DNA of 64,000 nt from Plumapathes pennacea. Lineage: Eukaryota; Cnidaria; Anthozoa; Antipatharia; Myriopathidae. The translations under genes and the position numbers were made by a program. Shown one piece after another: positions 1 to 12,046 of the stretch (positions are counted from its first letter, which is position 1; each line of letters opens with the position of its first letter). The DNA lies in NCBI GenBank assembly GCA_964036295.1, contig OZ038466.1:4752001-4816000 (forward strand). Reading direction: 5' to 3'. The notes under the pieces were generated by a model. That model was not told the DNA's origin and did no database searches. It saw only the letters and a program-made list of their open reading frames with translations.

Positions 1-351
1 GGCTATGGCGATTCTGTGGTCATTGTGGAGAGGTTATTTTGGGAGTTGGAGTTGCTAGTCGTTGCCGTTGTTTTAACAGAGGTTGTCTTAAAAGAGGTGG
101 CCGTTGCAGGGAGGTTGCGATAATCTGACTGTTGTGGATAGGTGGCTTTAGTGGAGTTTCGACTGTATTAATTCTACTTGAATATACAGTTTTGGAAAAT
201 CTGTGTTAGGTACCAGGCTCTGTCTCCCGAGATCGATTTTTTGTCCTCTCGCCACAGATGTATATACTCGGGTAAAAGCTGATCGAATGATGAATTCTCG
301 CTTCATCACTCGCACAATTTTATTATAAATGGCTGGGAGAATTACTGTAAT
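1..351. other. No gene seen; GT-rich repeat-like sequence
   Basis: I see no convincing exon. The first ~160 bases repeat motifs such as GAGGTTG and GAGGTGGCCGTTG and end near AATCTGACTGT. This resembles the inner motifs and ends of the TA-flanked MITEs found elsewhere in this window, so it may be the right part of such an element cut by the window edge. Tentative. Confidence 0.3.
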
Positions 352-711
352 TATCTTTTATTACACGACTTCACATTTTCGAGTGCAAATACGGGCCAAA
401 ACGAGTGCAAATATGGGAGCGTATGGCACTCGTCAGGAACCAGATCAACTGATTTATTAGCTTACGTGATCAATTTTCGCAAGGAAAGTTTACAAACGCG
501 TCATTTTTTGTTCCATTTTGCGCGCGGCGAGAATGTTTGCCCTGCTTCGTTTGTCGTGTAATAAACAATTTATTACACGAAAAGTCGTGCAATACGGCGG
601 AGTATTTTTACTCGTCAGTTTTATTTTTTCTCGCCTGAAGCAGGCTCGAAAAAATAAAACCGACTCGTAAAAATACTCCGCCGTATTGCACTCCTTCACG
701 TGTAATAACCT
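352..711. repeat. Dispersed MITE-like repeat with a long internal hairpin, copy 1
   Basis: The segment is bounded by an inverted TTATTACACG motif at both ends and recurs, diverged but collinear, at 33355-33706 inside a ceramidase intron. Its right half contains a near-perfect hairpin: arms about 584-633 and 645-692 around a short centre CCTGAAGCAGG. A smaller palindrome with TTATTACACG arms lies at about 555-579. No open frame looks like a transposase, so this is a non-autonomous element. The superfamily is not determined. Confidence 0.7.
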
Positions 712-2895
712 CTTTTTCTTTCCAATAGTGGACCGCCTCGCCAGAAGGATGATGACGATCTTATCTTCGAAGACTTCGCACGTTTGAGGTTGAAGGGAAG
801 CGAACACTTGGATAGTGCCGATGCGTAAGACTGCACCTCAACCAATCGCTTGACCGAAACTACCGAGACAAGAGGGCTGTTGATGACACCACGGAAATAC
901 GTTTTTCGGCCGTGCGGTCACCCTATTTTTGGGTCAGCGGTCATTGCACAAAACTGTGGACTCAAGTACCAATTTTTTTTATTTCAGTAGAACTCTCGTA
1001 ACCTCAAAACACTCAATAGTAGGACTCGACACTCAACTGCAAGTTAGTAAGATGCATTTTCTACAACATACGTCGTGCACAAGAAAAATGAGGCTTGCAC
1101 ACGATGTGAAATTTTACCTCAAATTATGAGAAGTTAGATAACCATGGTGACAAACGCTAACCAACGGAAGTGACGTCAAGAACGTATTTCCGCGGTGTCG
1201 CTGTTGGCATACAGCTATAAAATGGAAAAAAAAAATTATACATGTACCAAGGGAATGGAGCCGTTCCTTGGGGTTTGAGGGAGGAGGGGAGGGTAGGGAG
1301 CCGGGGCATGTTTCATTGTTTGTCAGAAGCTCTTCGTATATTCTAGAGTAGCTTCTCAAACTTCCACACAAAGGAGCCGTGATTAAAATACACGTTGCTC
1401 TCTTCAGGCCCACATACCGTAATATATCGAAAATCTGTAACAACTGGAGAAAAACAAACCCGTTGAGTTTCCATCTTAATAGATGGGGGTGGGGTGGGGG
1501 AAAGGGGAGCTTTAGGATATGAAAAGTTAAACACTTAAACACTAGCAGTATTACAACTAACATTAAGGCATTTTATTTTGTCAACATATAGACTTATCGT
1601 AAGTTTTTAAAGTGAATAAACATTCACAAGAACTACATAGTAATTTAACTAAATTTTAGATGGATGGCTTTATTCTAAGCACAGTCATTACTTGCTTTCA
1701 TGTTTTCACTTAGTTTTCTTTTCGTTTCTCTTAGTCGATCTCTCTTGCAACCACAGCCGAAAGAGAGTAGTTAGGGAAAAGTAAGATTGGCTGATAATTT
1801 AGTTTAGTTTAAAATAGTTTATTATCAGAACTTTACCCAGTACAGGACCGCTGTATGTCTTCCCCGAATTCAAGGGCTCTTACCATGTATTCCTCACAAT
1901 AATTACAATTTTATCTTTGTTTTGTGTTCGGTTTTGCCCTTTGAAATTTTATCATGTGATCTGAAGTTCCCGGATGAAAAGTTGTTTTTGTTTTTTCAAA
2001 TCGCATGGGATATAGGACATAATACGTAATCTCTATGTAGGATGTTTTCTTGAAATGATCAAGCATGGCTTTTCGTTGTGTACATAAAAGACTCATTTTC
2101 TGGCATGAAGTGGTCGCATTTATTGGGCTAATATGAAAGTTTGAGAAATGTCATCATGTGACAAGTCTACGGTATGTTCCTTACTCGGTCTGTCAATAAA
2201 GACTTGGAACAAACGAGTCACTGTTTGCTCTCTCCCACTGTCCATAAAAGTTCCATTTTGCTCGTTTCACAGCGAATCTAACAAAGAAACGAGAAAAATG
2301 GGCTCGAGGCCTTGTTTTGAGAACGAGGCAAATTGAGCGTGTTGTCTCGTCTTTCTTTGATCTGTATACATACATGTTCTGGATGCAATCAAGGTCAGCC
2401 TTATGAGATAACGAATGTCTTGCCCAAACCACGCAAATGCGGATGAAGTAACCCTATCTTTCTGAAACGGAACAACAGATCTTTGATTTTTCTTGCTTCA
2501 AAACGGTTTGCATGAAAACGAACCAGTGTGAATCAAAACAATCATACCGAGAGACCAGATGGCGGCATACAGTAAATGCTGTTCACATTTCCGTGTAGTT
2601 AAACGAAAAACTTGACATTTAGAAATTTTCAAGTGCAAGCTTATGCAAACTGCACTCGCCCACGAATATGTTGTAGATCGCTATACTCGCAAACTTCGAA
2701 AAAGCCGTCGTGTGAGGTTCAAAAATTTATGATTATCCGTCCAGCGCGAAATCCTCGGAACTAACAGAAAGTAATATTTTTGTTAAAGCTTCTTATACGC
2801 GTACAAGGACGTTCGTGCTACTGTGGCGGATCCAGGGGAGTTTGCCTTTTTTTATTCGCTCGCGGGTCGTACTTATGTGGTCGTCAGGACGTGGA
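712..2895. other. Intergenic stretch, no gene recognised
   Basis: No exon with credible splice sites or a recognisable protein was found on either strand. The sequence is AT-rich with short homopolymers, including a G-rich run near 1487-1508. Short open frames here look like chance. Confidence 0.5.
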
Positions 2896-3433
2896 CATTA
2901 CATTTCTCCTGTCACCGTCTCAAATGAACTGTTGCGCATGCGCCCCGAGCACCAACCCGAGCACCAATGTTGCTATAACAGTGCATTCTGACGACTTAAA
3001 ACAATTAACTTGGGTGAAAAAGGCGGATATTTAATAACTTTGGTGTAGGGAAGCGATTATAAGAATAGGACGGTGTAAATGGTTTGTAAAGCAATGAAGG
3101 ACGATACAAAGGTACATCCCATATGGATGAAGGCCGCCTGTCTGAAACTATATATACCTGATTCGATGCATATAATAAATAAGTCGGTCTAGCATTTAAG
3201 CGCTCTTCGGATTTAGGGATAATTCACCATGGCTTGGGGGCCGAATTATCTCTCCCCGTTCGTTAAGCGTGGACGGGTGTTAGGCAAGGGTTGCCCCTCG
3301 AACTGGCTTGGGATCCGGACAACTCTCCCCAACGGCGCGATATATATATTTTTTCTTTTTTGCTGCTAGCTTGTTGATTATTTATTTGTTGCTACCCATT
3401 GCTACTGATCAAGCGCGCATTGCTTTCTAATTT
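2896..3433 (+). repeat. Dispersed repeat, forward copy (inverted partner at 39363-39873)
   Basis: This stretch is collinear, in inverted orientation, with 39363-39873 about 36 kb away. The most conserved core (about 3200-3340) contains a small hairpin, GATAATTC paired with GAATTATC, and a GC-rich block including GGGATCCGGACAACTC. The two copies differ by scattered substitutions and small indels, which fits an old dispersed element. No coding capacity is seen. Ends are approximate and I found no clear target duplication. Confidence 0.7.
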
Positions 3434-3605
3434 ACAAACCAAAGGCTTTGCGCTGGAACTCGTATCGCGAAGATAACTAAAAATGGCTTTGTATGGCCCG
3501 CTAAGTTTCTTTGTCAAACAAGAACGAGAAAACCACAGGCGTTCCCAACACGAGCTAAAGTCAATCACGCGCGACACGCATTAGACTGTGCCCAACATGG
3601 TCTCG

Positions 3606-3670
3606 AACCTGAGATTAGAGATTATTCACAATTGTGAATCATGTCAAAATTATCATATATCGACAATCTT
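3606..3670 (+). repeat. Short dispersed repeat centred on ATTCACAATTGTGAAT
   Basis: About 65 bases here match the reverse complement of 21118-21183, next to the foldback element. The core is a perfect 16-base palindrome, ATTCACAATTGTGAAT. Probably part of a MITE family; boundaries are approximate. Confidence 0.6.
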
Positions 3671-4298
3671 ATGTCATGCGCGTGGCACTGGGACTGGGAT
3701 CGTTTGCATCTTTCAATAATGGCGGATAAGGAGGGCAGACACATTAACCCTTTTACTTTTCAAACGTCTTGTCACAGGGAGGCCACACAAAACTCACTGT
3801 GAGTACAGGCCAAAAGAAGCCCCAAGGAAAGATCATGGGCAAGACTTTGAAGATTTTTCCAGTACTGTTTCAGGTGCAATGTTTTTATGTGATCTTTTTT
3901 CTGTGTAACTGATATTTTATACTGAGTGTTGTGAATTACATTATGCTTGTGTGTAGGTGGATGTACAATAGGGTATACATGCACATAAATACATGTGTGC
4001 GAAGCAGTTAGTTTGTGTGTTTCTATATTCCCTATTCACAGCAAAAAAGTCACTGTATATATTTGTCATAGTGCTTTTGATGTGCCTATTTATGTGTGTA
4101 TTATATACTTATATTTGCATATTTAATATTTTTTCTTCAGTTGATATGACTCATGGTAATGGCGACAAAGCCACCTCGATGAGCACAGTTTCAGCTGCAA
4201 GTATGTCTGTGTGAGATGATGCTCTATATTTTAGTGGAGGGATATTTAAATAGTGGCAGTGATGGCAATAAATACCCTTACTTTATCATTACCTGAAA

Positions 4299-4372
4299 TC
4301 CCATATGGTCCAGTGGTTAGGATGCGACGCTATCTTCAGCGTCGAGGCCCAGGTTCAAGTCCTGGTGTGGAA
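4299..4372 (+). tRNA. tRNA-Glu-like sequence with an enlarged anticodon arm; pseudogene or SINE head
   Basis: The 5' half (TCCCATATGG...GGTTAGGAT) and the T-arm (CCAGG, loop TTCAAGT, CCTGG) match eukaryotic tRNA-Glu, including an A-box-like GTCCAGTGGTTAGG and a B-box-like GGTTCAAGTCC. A TTTTT tract follows directly and would serve as a Pol III terminator. The anticodon arm is 3 nt too long: CGACG, ten bases, CGTCG instead of 5+7+5. It can pair further as CGACGCT/AGCGTCG with a six-base loop ATCTTC that still holds TTC. The acceptor stem has a C-A mismatch at its second pair. A functional tRNA is therefore unlikely; a pseudogene or tRNA-derived SINE head fits better. Confidence 0.55.
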
Positions 4373-6654
4373 TTTTTCGTCCTATTCTAACTTCTTCTTC
4401 CTCTTCTTCATCTTCTAACAGAGTCAGGAGTTTGCAAAGGAGCAATACTAAAAAATTATTAATAATTATATTAATATGCAATAAATAAATCACAATAAAT
4501 TAATATATTGTATGGCCCAGAGTAGCCAGAGAGTAGCTTGCACGTTCCACTTCATAAGCAATGAAAGAGTCATTTAATATTTTTGAATTTTATTTTGCAT
4601 TGTTAATGCTCACGCTCTGTCAATTAGGGCACTGAAGAAGCTGGCAGGGCTACTCCAAGTATGTTTATTAGTATTACAATCATTACTGCAAGTATCATCA
4701 GGAATAATAGGGATAAATTTGTTACAGAAAAACAGTTGCCCCCTTTCTGACTTACTTAAAAAATCAGCAGATGTACTCCTCAAAGAGTGGCAGACTAGGA
4801 AGGCTCCACTCCATCAAAGATGGAATGCACAAGCAGTTTAAACAAAAGCTAGGCAGACTGTCGCGAAGACCTTTTAATACCATAATGTCCACCCATGCAG
4901 TTGCTGACAGCACTTATGACATGTGTAATAGCAACAATGCTCCCATTTGTATATCGCCATAGCCACAAGTATTGTGGCCCTTGTGATCAAACTGTTCGTG
5001 AGTTTTTACCATTTCTTGAGTGCAATATAGCTGCTGAATGCTTTTTAGACCTGTTCAACCAGCATTCAACGGATGTTGAAAAGTTTGCAGGCTTGTGATT
5101 ACAATACCGCGCCATACATGTTCACCTTATTCACCAGTTTTCTAACAGTTCACCCTCACAGTTATTTTAAAACATGTGTTAGACTGTGTGGATGTTTGCA
5201 TGTTGTTGCTATTTTATGACAGAATTTCAGAGTCCTCTAAGCAATGCATGAAGCTGCACTGAAAAATTTGCTAAGAGAAACTAGAATTGAAGTTCTGGTG
5301 CCCAGATACAATACGATCACCGACATATCGCAGGACAGCGTAGAGATTCTTGAGGGTGCCTTTCCTTGGCATTATTATCAAGTGGCAGTTTACATTATAT
5401 TGCTTTAATTATCTATACGAGGTAATATTTATTTTGTACTGTAAGGACTTTTTTCTTTCCGTTCATTAAAGGTGTTCCTGTTCGTGGTATACTGATTAAT
5501 CCTCGAGAAGATTGGCACGATCAAGCGGTGCATCAACTAGCAAAAAGTTGATAAACAATGAAATGTCAGGCTTCTTGGTTTTGTGTAGGGAGACTTAATA
5601 CGGGCTTAAAAGCGAAGATACATCTCATAAACGAGGAGCAGACCGCAATCGGCACAATTGTGGGTTTGATAAAACAATGAAACTTGTTCTGTTACTTTGT
5701 CCAAATACTAAATGAAAGTTTACGCGAATTGTTTCTTTCTTTCTATTTTTGGCCAGATATTGTTGCGGCAACTAATGGTTCACACGAAACACGCAGGGTG
5801 ACACTACTTAAACGTCAAGCCCTCGGAAATCTTGAACCTAATAACTTCAATACAGTTAAATGCTTAATATGCTCATGAAGAACTCGAAGGTGTGATCGCT
5901 CTTGCTGTCCTTGGAGCAAGTTCTTGAAGAATTTTGCATGTAAAAAGGTCACGCCTAGCTTGACGATATTACCCCAACACCCCCTAGTCACGTATATATA
6001 TATTTCGGTTGGTCAACCTACTATTTGCAAGAAGTAGTCAAAATAATGTTTTCTTCCCTTGGTGATATCAATAGGTTTAAAGCAATAAAATTTGCAAAAG
6101 GCACAGTGTTCTGACTGATTTTATGTTTATTATGATAACGCACATACACGAACGACCGTAAACTGTTTTCGAGAGGGACGGAGAGTAGGAAACCCCTAAC
6201 ATTACATCCAAAAGCATTAAAATCTGCATCACAAGAAATCTCAATAGAGTTTAGCCCCCCAGCCCCCGTCGGCTTGATGTGATCGGTTATGTCCTCTACC
6301 GTTGCGCTTGGAAAAGCTTTGATGATTACTCGATCACAGATAGACAAACAGACAGACAGCAAGACAGACAGACAGAAAGACTAACCCCCACCTTTCAAGC
6401 AAAATCTGCTCGAATAACGTCAATAATGCTTTGCAATTTGTGCTAGGTATGTATTAACATGTACAAGTAGGAGGCGAGCAGCCCAGGAACAGCGTCTAGC
6501 ATTTTCTGTTAAGGAGTGGTGCACGGCACACTTTCAACAATTTGTAATAAATCTATATCAAATGGACCTCCCACTAGCAAAATCTGGGGCTGAATGAATT
6601 AGCTCTTTATGCTTCCATCAACATCACAGTCCCTCTGAAAATAAAGGCAAAAGT
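4373..6654. other. Intergenic stretch with microsatellites
   Basis: A CTT/CTC-rich pyrimidine tract follows the tRNA-like sequence (about 4390-4420), and a CAGA/GACA microsatellite sits at about 6340-6382. No convincing gene was found. A short open stretch at 4895-5098 with a Cys-x2-Cys is probably chance or a decayed exon. Confidence 0.45.
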
Positions 6655-6870
6655 ATCAAGACAAATTATCTATACCCTATTTCAGACCCAACTACAAAAA
6701 TGTATACCCTATTTCAGAACTATTTCAGATATTTTTTTCATGTCCGTAACAACCGATTTCTGTTAAAATCATACCATATCCCAGGCCAAAAAGACAAAAT
6801 CGATACCCTATTTCAGACCAAAAAGGCAAAATCTATTCCCAATTCAGACTAAAACTGCTTGAAAATGATA
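6655..6870 (-). repeat. Degenerate tandem repeat of TACCCTATTTCAGAC
   Basis: The motif TACCCTATTTCAGAC and its variants recur at irregular 25-50 base spacing. The same motif in the opposite orientation (GTCTGAAATAGGGT) recurs at 54414-54530 and 61117-61265, giving three dispersed clusters of one repeat family. No coding sense. Confidence 0.7.
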
Positions 6871-7323
6871 CCCCTTGGGGCAGCACATACATATATGGCT
6901 TATATATATACATATGGAAGTACCCCCCTTTTTTTTCTGGGTGCATCCCATAGTATTCTTAAAGTGCTTCCAAAGCTCTCTTGGGCTTTAACTGTTCTCA
7001 ATAGACTCTTAAAAATGAAGACTTTACTTTTTTGATGGATCTTGTTGCCAACTGGCCGGAACTGTCTGTTTTTTCCTTTGTACAGTTTACTCTTTTGTTT
7101 CAGTTCTTTGTATTCTACCATATGTTACTTCTTTTTGGGATACTTAAGGCAATAGCTTTTTTATCAGTCTTCAGTCAGTCAATAAATCAATCAATCAATC
7201 AACCTATTTGTGTATCTGTGAAGTGAACCCAACAAATCTTCAGCAACCGGACATCTCACGAGACTAGAGTCGAGTCATCAACATTTTTGGTCCTTCGAGC
7301 CGGATGGCAGAATTTGGAAATGA

Positions 7324-8850
7324 TTGACTCTAATCAAGAGTTGGAAGGTTCACCGAGACCGAGAGAAGATTAAAACATCAAAGCAAATGAGTATGCAACA
7401 AGCACAAAGCAAGATGTTGTCGGCGGCACAAGTAAAAAAAAGCCCACAGCGAAAGGCATGGCTTTTCAAGCCCACATTAAATGGCAAAACGGTCAATCTG
7501 CCCAAAGATAAATATCGCGTCAAATGAAGAAAATAGAACTGCTCACTGAAGACTATGACAACGTGCACATAGTTCAGAGTGACTTAAGACTTTGCATGAA
7601 GTTCTTGAAGACCTGCAGAAAACACATGTCTTATGTGGTACTCTGACCACAAAGGAAGAAACTCATTGCAAGGGACTAATACCAAGAGCACAAGATAATG
7701 GGTGATTTCATTGACAAAATCGGAAATTAGACTATCTTGGCAAAGCGCCAAATAGAGGAACAGCTCAATAACGGTTCAATTATCTCCAAACTGTCTAACC
7801 GTTCCAAGGCTTCTTTAAGAGCTTCATCTGTCTCTACGAGAGCCAGAGAAAGAGCCAAAGCAGCAGAATTAGTTGCCAGAGCCACTATGCTAGAGAAAAA
7901 ACAAGCTCTTCATAATGAAACTGTAAGGCTTGAACTGCAAGAAGGGGTTGGAGTGGCTCAAGCTCGTGAGCGCGCATACGCTCAAGTGGAACAAGAACTG
8001 AACTTTAACGACGGGATGAATGAATATCTCAATGAACACAAAGTTACAGTCGCAGCAACCCGCTTCTGCTTTATCAAAGGCTTTATCTGTCTCTCAACCT
8101 ATTGAGCTACGGCCCCCAGTGACGAGCGTGATTACAACCAGATTTTCACTGAAAGCAGACAAATTCCCTGTAACCGAACTTTTGAAGAACTGTACCCGGA
8201 AGGACAACCAAAGAAACTGATAAAGGGGTGTCTATTCATGGACCCCAAGAAGGGTTACCTGGAAGCAAAACAGCTGCTGGAAGAACAGTACGGTGACACA
8301 TAGAGGATCTCCAATGCTTACCTCAAGAAAGTAAGTGAATGGCCGACCATCAAACTGGGAGATGTTGCCCTTTATTGGTATTCAAGTTTCCTGACCCAAT
8401 GCCTTAGCCATGATGTCACTCTCTTTCTTTACGATCTTGGACCACCCGCAAAAATCATCAAAACATGGTGAAGAAGCTCCCAATGCAGCTGCAGGATCGT
8501 TGGTGCAGTGAAACCAACAAAATGAGACTCTACCAAGATACCATTCCCAAATTCAGTGATTTTGCCAAGCTCGTGAAGACAGAAGCGGCAACTGCTACTG
8601 ATTCAGTATTCTCCCACAATACCCTGGGCTCACTTCCCAATGTAGAGAGAGCCACTGCCACAAGCAAAGGGCTCCCAACGTACGCTCCCCCAGTTACGTC
8701 ACAATTTATGCAACCAGTCATTACCACAACAGGTGATGAGAATGAGACTGCAACTCCTTTCTTCCAGTGTAACAACGTACACAGAGAAAATGAACATGCA
8801 TCGAGGAAGCACCGTCATTGAGCAAAATCAGCCTTTTTTGAGCAAATGCA
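7324..8850 (+). pseudogene. BEL/Pao gag-like pseudogene
   Basis: Pieces at 7737-8050 read as a basic, Ala/Glu/Arg-rich helical segment (for example KAAELVARATMLEKKQAL). Pieces at 8180-8850 contain hallmarks of the Pao gag core: a MDPKKGYLEAKQLLEEQYGD-like stretch near 8240-8300 and a KKLPMQLQDRW-like stretch near 8470. A stop follows the QYGDT region, and reading-frame changes occur near 8100 and 8450. The family assignment rests on these motifs; no functional protein can be made from this copy. Confidence 0.75.
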
Positions 8851-8874
8851 GGCTATGATCTTTGGAGCCAAATC

Positions 8875-10150
8875 AAGCCCATGCAGTGCAAGTTCCTGTT
8901 TGAAACAAACAGTTCTCGACCACTCTCAAGAGTATGACAAAGTAACGATCCAAACAGTTTTGAGAGACCATTACATGGACAATCTACTCAGGTCTCTCCC
9001 ATCAGACCAGGAAGCAATCAGCCTTGCATTACATATGACTGACCTCCGACAAGGAGTGGCTTTCGCCTCACTGAGTTCATGAGCAACAGCCGAGAGGTCC
9101 TGGCCAAGCTACCAGTTGCAGATTACGCCCACCAGTCACTGGATTTAGAACTGGACAGCCTTCCTGTCGAGCGGGCACTAGGTGTGCTTTTGAACACGGA
9201 ACGGGATACTCTGGATATCAAGATTGTGCCAAAGCTTTTCGCATCAACCATGTGAGGTATCCTGAAACAGACCTCTTTTATCTTTGACCCATTTTGGCCT
9301 AGTGGCACTGTTTGTGTCAAGGGCCAGATTGATCATACAGGAACTGTGGAGGCGAGAGCACACAATGGATCAGCCAATAACGGGCCCAGTATCTGACACT
9401 TGGGAAACTTGCAAGACGGAATGGACATGGCAAAGCTATCAATCCCCAGATGCTACAACAAGAGTGAAGGTCGCATGATACAGCGCCAACGTCATGTGTT
9501 TGCTGATGCGTCTGAAACTACCTTTAGCGCTGTAGCTTACCTAAGAATCCAGTCTGAAGACGGCATTCACCACTGCTCCTTTGTGCTTGGAAAGGTGAAG
9601 TACTGAGATTAGAGCTGCAAGCCGCGGTCCTGACAGTACGGATTTGCCAAACCACCCAGAGAGAGCTAGATATTTAGGCTGAGCAGATCACCTACTGGAC
9701 AGATTTAACTACCATGCTCCAGTATACCAAGAGTGAGAAAGCCAGATTTCACACTTTTGTAGTCAACGGGGTTGCTGAATTGAGAGAAGGCTCGGATCCA
9801 AACAAGTGGAGGCATGCTCCTGGCTACCTAAACGCTTCTGACGACTGTTCCAGGGGCTTATCTGCACAAGACCTAACACAAGAAAGCCCATGGATCCAAG
9901 GACCGAGTTTCCTCTGGCAAGACGAAAGTCACTGGCCAGAACAAAAAATCTGCCGACCTCCTGATTACTATGACCCTGAAGTTGAAGTCGAGATGTGGTC
10001 TGCTTTCTCTTCCAAAGTGGACAACACCTTAATGGATCCAGAGAAAACCTCCTCATGAATTAGCCTACGTAGAGTGACCGCATGGATCAAGAGATTCACT
10101 GCTAAATGCCAGAGAAAGCTGAAAAAGCAAGTGTCTAATCTCCCTGCAGA
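8875..10150 (+). pseudogene. BEL/Pao pol-like pseudogene (RT tail, RNase H region)
   Basis: About 8960-9085 resembles the YMDNLL...EA region of Pao RT. About 9080-9300 includes LPVERALGVL and a GIL...SFIFDP block typical of the connection region. About 9480-9600 contains HVFADASETTFSAVAYLR, the RNase H start. About 9800-9960 contains a WRHAPGYLNASDDCSRGL segment followed by WIQGP.FLW. Frames change several times and stops interrupt the regions. The DNA for protease and the RT catalytic centre appears deleted upstream. Confidence 0.75.
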
Positions 10151-10259
10151 TATGAGGTGTCCTTCAAGGAGTTAGCCTCTGTTTTATTACTCATTTCTAA
10201 ACCAGTAGGGCATGGCACCAGCGACACTCAGAAACGTCTTGGTGAAGTACTCAATATTG

Positions 10260-10580
10260 TCAAGAACATTCCATCATACATAGCTTCAGAGTATATATAC
10301 ATGAAAACTCCCTGCATTCCAGTTGGTATTCCAGGAATTCACTCTCCGCATCTAATGTTGTGTCACCTAGCCAAGTCTCTGTGAAGATCAATACATCCAG
10401 TTGGAGTAGTAGCATTGGAGCTTGCACAGATTGGATTAGTTCTTGGAATGCGTGCATATAAATGCCCAGTGGTAACTGCTAGGCCAAGTTTGCTGACGCA
10501 ACCTTCAACAAGTTGCTGCTGTGCACTGAAGCAGCTCCTCTTGTACAGTTTTGCAACAGGGTTTTGTTGCAATTCTTACT
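10260..10580 (-). pseudogene. Fragment of a LINE endonuclease domain
   Basis: On the minus strand a stretch reads DVLIFTETWLGD, the signature of the apurinic-type endonuclease of non-LTR retrotransposons, preceded by HAFQELIQSV, which matches the helix normally upstream of it. Only this small part is present, it is interrupted by frame changes, and no RT is adjacent. The clade cannot be assigned from so short a piece. Confidence 0.6.
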
Positions 10581-10688
10581 ACGACCCATGTCAACAAAAA
10601 CAAAGACACATTCTTACCTTAGTCCAAGAGGTGTAAAGTGATAGTCACACCAGGACAACAAGGAGACAGCAGCAGGGTGAGAGGCAGT

Positions 10689-11218
10689 AACACGCCAGGG
10701 CGACAACCTAACACGCCAGGGCGACAACCAAACATGCCAGGGCGACAACCAAACATGCCAGGGCGACAACCAAACACGCCAGGGCGACAACCAAACACGC
10801 CAGGGCGACAACCTAACACGCCAGGGCGACAACCTAACACGCCAGGGCGACAACCATACACGCCAGGGCGACAACCTAACACGCCAGGGCGACAACCAAA
10901 CACGCCAGGGCGACAACCAAACACGCCAGGGCGACAACCAAACACGCCAGGGCGACAACCTAACACGCCAGGGCGACAACCAAACACGCCAGGGCGACAA
11001 CCTAACACGCCAGGGCGACAACCTAACACGCCAGGGCGACAACCAAACACGCCAGGGCGACAACCAAACACGCCAGGGCGACAACCAAACACGCCAGGGC
11101 GACAACCTAACAAGCCAGGGCGACAACCTAACAAGCCAGGGCGACAACCTAACAAGCCAGGGCGACAACCTAACACGCCAGGGTGACAACCTAACACGCC
11201 AGGGTGACAACCTAACTG
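10689..11218 (+). repeat. 21-bp minisatellite 1 (about 25 units)
   Basis: The unit is AACACGCCAGGGCGACAACC plus T/A, 21 bases, repeated about 25 times with few substitutions (ACACG/ACATG/ACAAG variants). Because 21 is a multiple of 3, the array stays open in several frames on both strands, for example (NTPGRQP)n on plus. A CGA to TGA change ends the plus frame in the last units. Degenerate copies continue to about 11335. These open frames are a property of the repeat and I do not call a gene. Confidence 0.9.
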
Positions 11219-11525
11219 CCAACTGGACAACCTGATACGCCCAGTGTGTATACATTACAAAGTCAAGGAAGCATCCTACACGGCATCGAAACGCAAAACG
11301 CAAAGGCGACAATCAGACACGCCAGGGCGACAACCCCCTGCAGCTACCCAACACGCCTTACGACGGCAGGCAGGCACGAAATGGGGGAAGTAGGCAGCAA
11401 GGCGAGAGGCGGTCGCAGCAATGCGCCGAGTATCGAGACGGTAGGCCTGCCACATAATGACAGAACGTATACCACAGCAAGACGTGCCATTCCTGCCCGC
11501 AGCAAGACAGCATAAAGGTTTCGAG

Positions 11526-12046
11526 AAGACAGCAGGTTATCACTGCAAGACGGCAGGCGGCCACTGCAAGACGGCAGGTGGTCGCAGCAAGACGGCAGGC
11601 GGTCGCAGCAAGACAGGAGGCGGTCGCAGCAAGACTCCAAGCGGTCGCAGCAAGACGGCAAGTGGTTGCAGCAAGACGGCAGGCGGTCGCAGCAAGACGG
11701 ATGGCGGTCGCAGCAAGACGGCAGGCGGTCGCAGCAAGACGGAAGGCGGTCGCAGCAAGACGGCAGGCGGTCGCAGCAAGACGGCAGGCGGTCGCAGCAA
11801 GACGGCAGGCGGTCGCAGCAAGACGGAAGGCGGTCGCAGCAAGACGGCAGGCGGTCGCAGCAAGACGGCAGGCGGTCGCAGCAAGACGGAAGGCGGTCGC
11901 AGCAAGACGGAAGGCGGTCGCAGCAAGACGGAAGGCGGTCGCAGCAAGACGGAAGGCGGTCGCAGCAAGACGGCAGGCGGTCGCAGCAAGACGGAAGGCG
12001 ATCGCAGCAAGACGGCAGGCGGTCGCAGCAAGATGGAAGGTGGTTA
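11526..12046 (+). repeat. 21-bp minisatellite 2 (about 25 units)
   Basis: The unit is GGCGGTCGCAGCAAGACGGC plus A, 21 bases, about 25 copies with A/G and C/A variants. It is open in several frames, for example (GGRSKTA)n, (RRSQQDG)n and, on minus, (RLPSCCD)n. It follows minisatellite 1 after about 300 bases and has the same period but a different unit. It lies at the junction between the BEL/Pao and DIRS relics. Confidence 0.9.

Larger units (their letters stand above)
7324..10150 (+). mobile_element. Decayed BEL/Pao LTR retrotransposon (internal part)
   Basis: Successive plus-strand fragments in different frames resemble, in order, the BEL/Pao gag coiled-coil region, the gag core, part of the reverse transcriptase/connection domain, the RNase H region and the segment that precedes integrase. 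Protease, the catalytic RT core and integrase were not found, and many stops and frameshifts separate the pieces. No LTR pair was recognised. The order is normal for the superfamily, so this is one internally deleted copy and not a mixture. The 3' end stops near 10150, where unrelated sequence begins. Confidence 0.85.

Noticed and set aside
10689..12046. CRISPR-like array
   Set aside because: The repeats are contiguous with no unique spacers and the DNA is eukaryotic; these are minisatellites.
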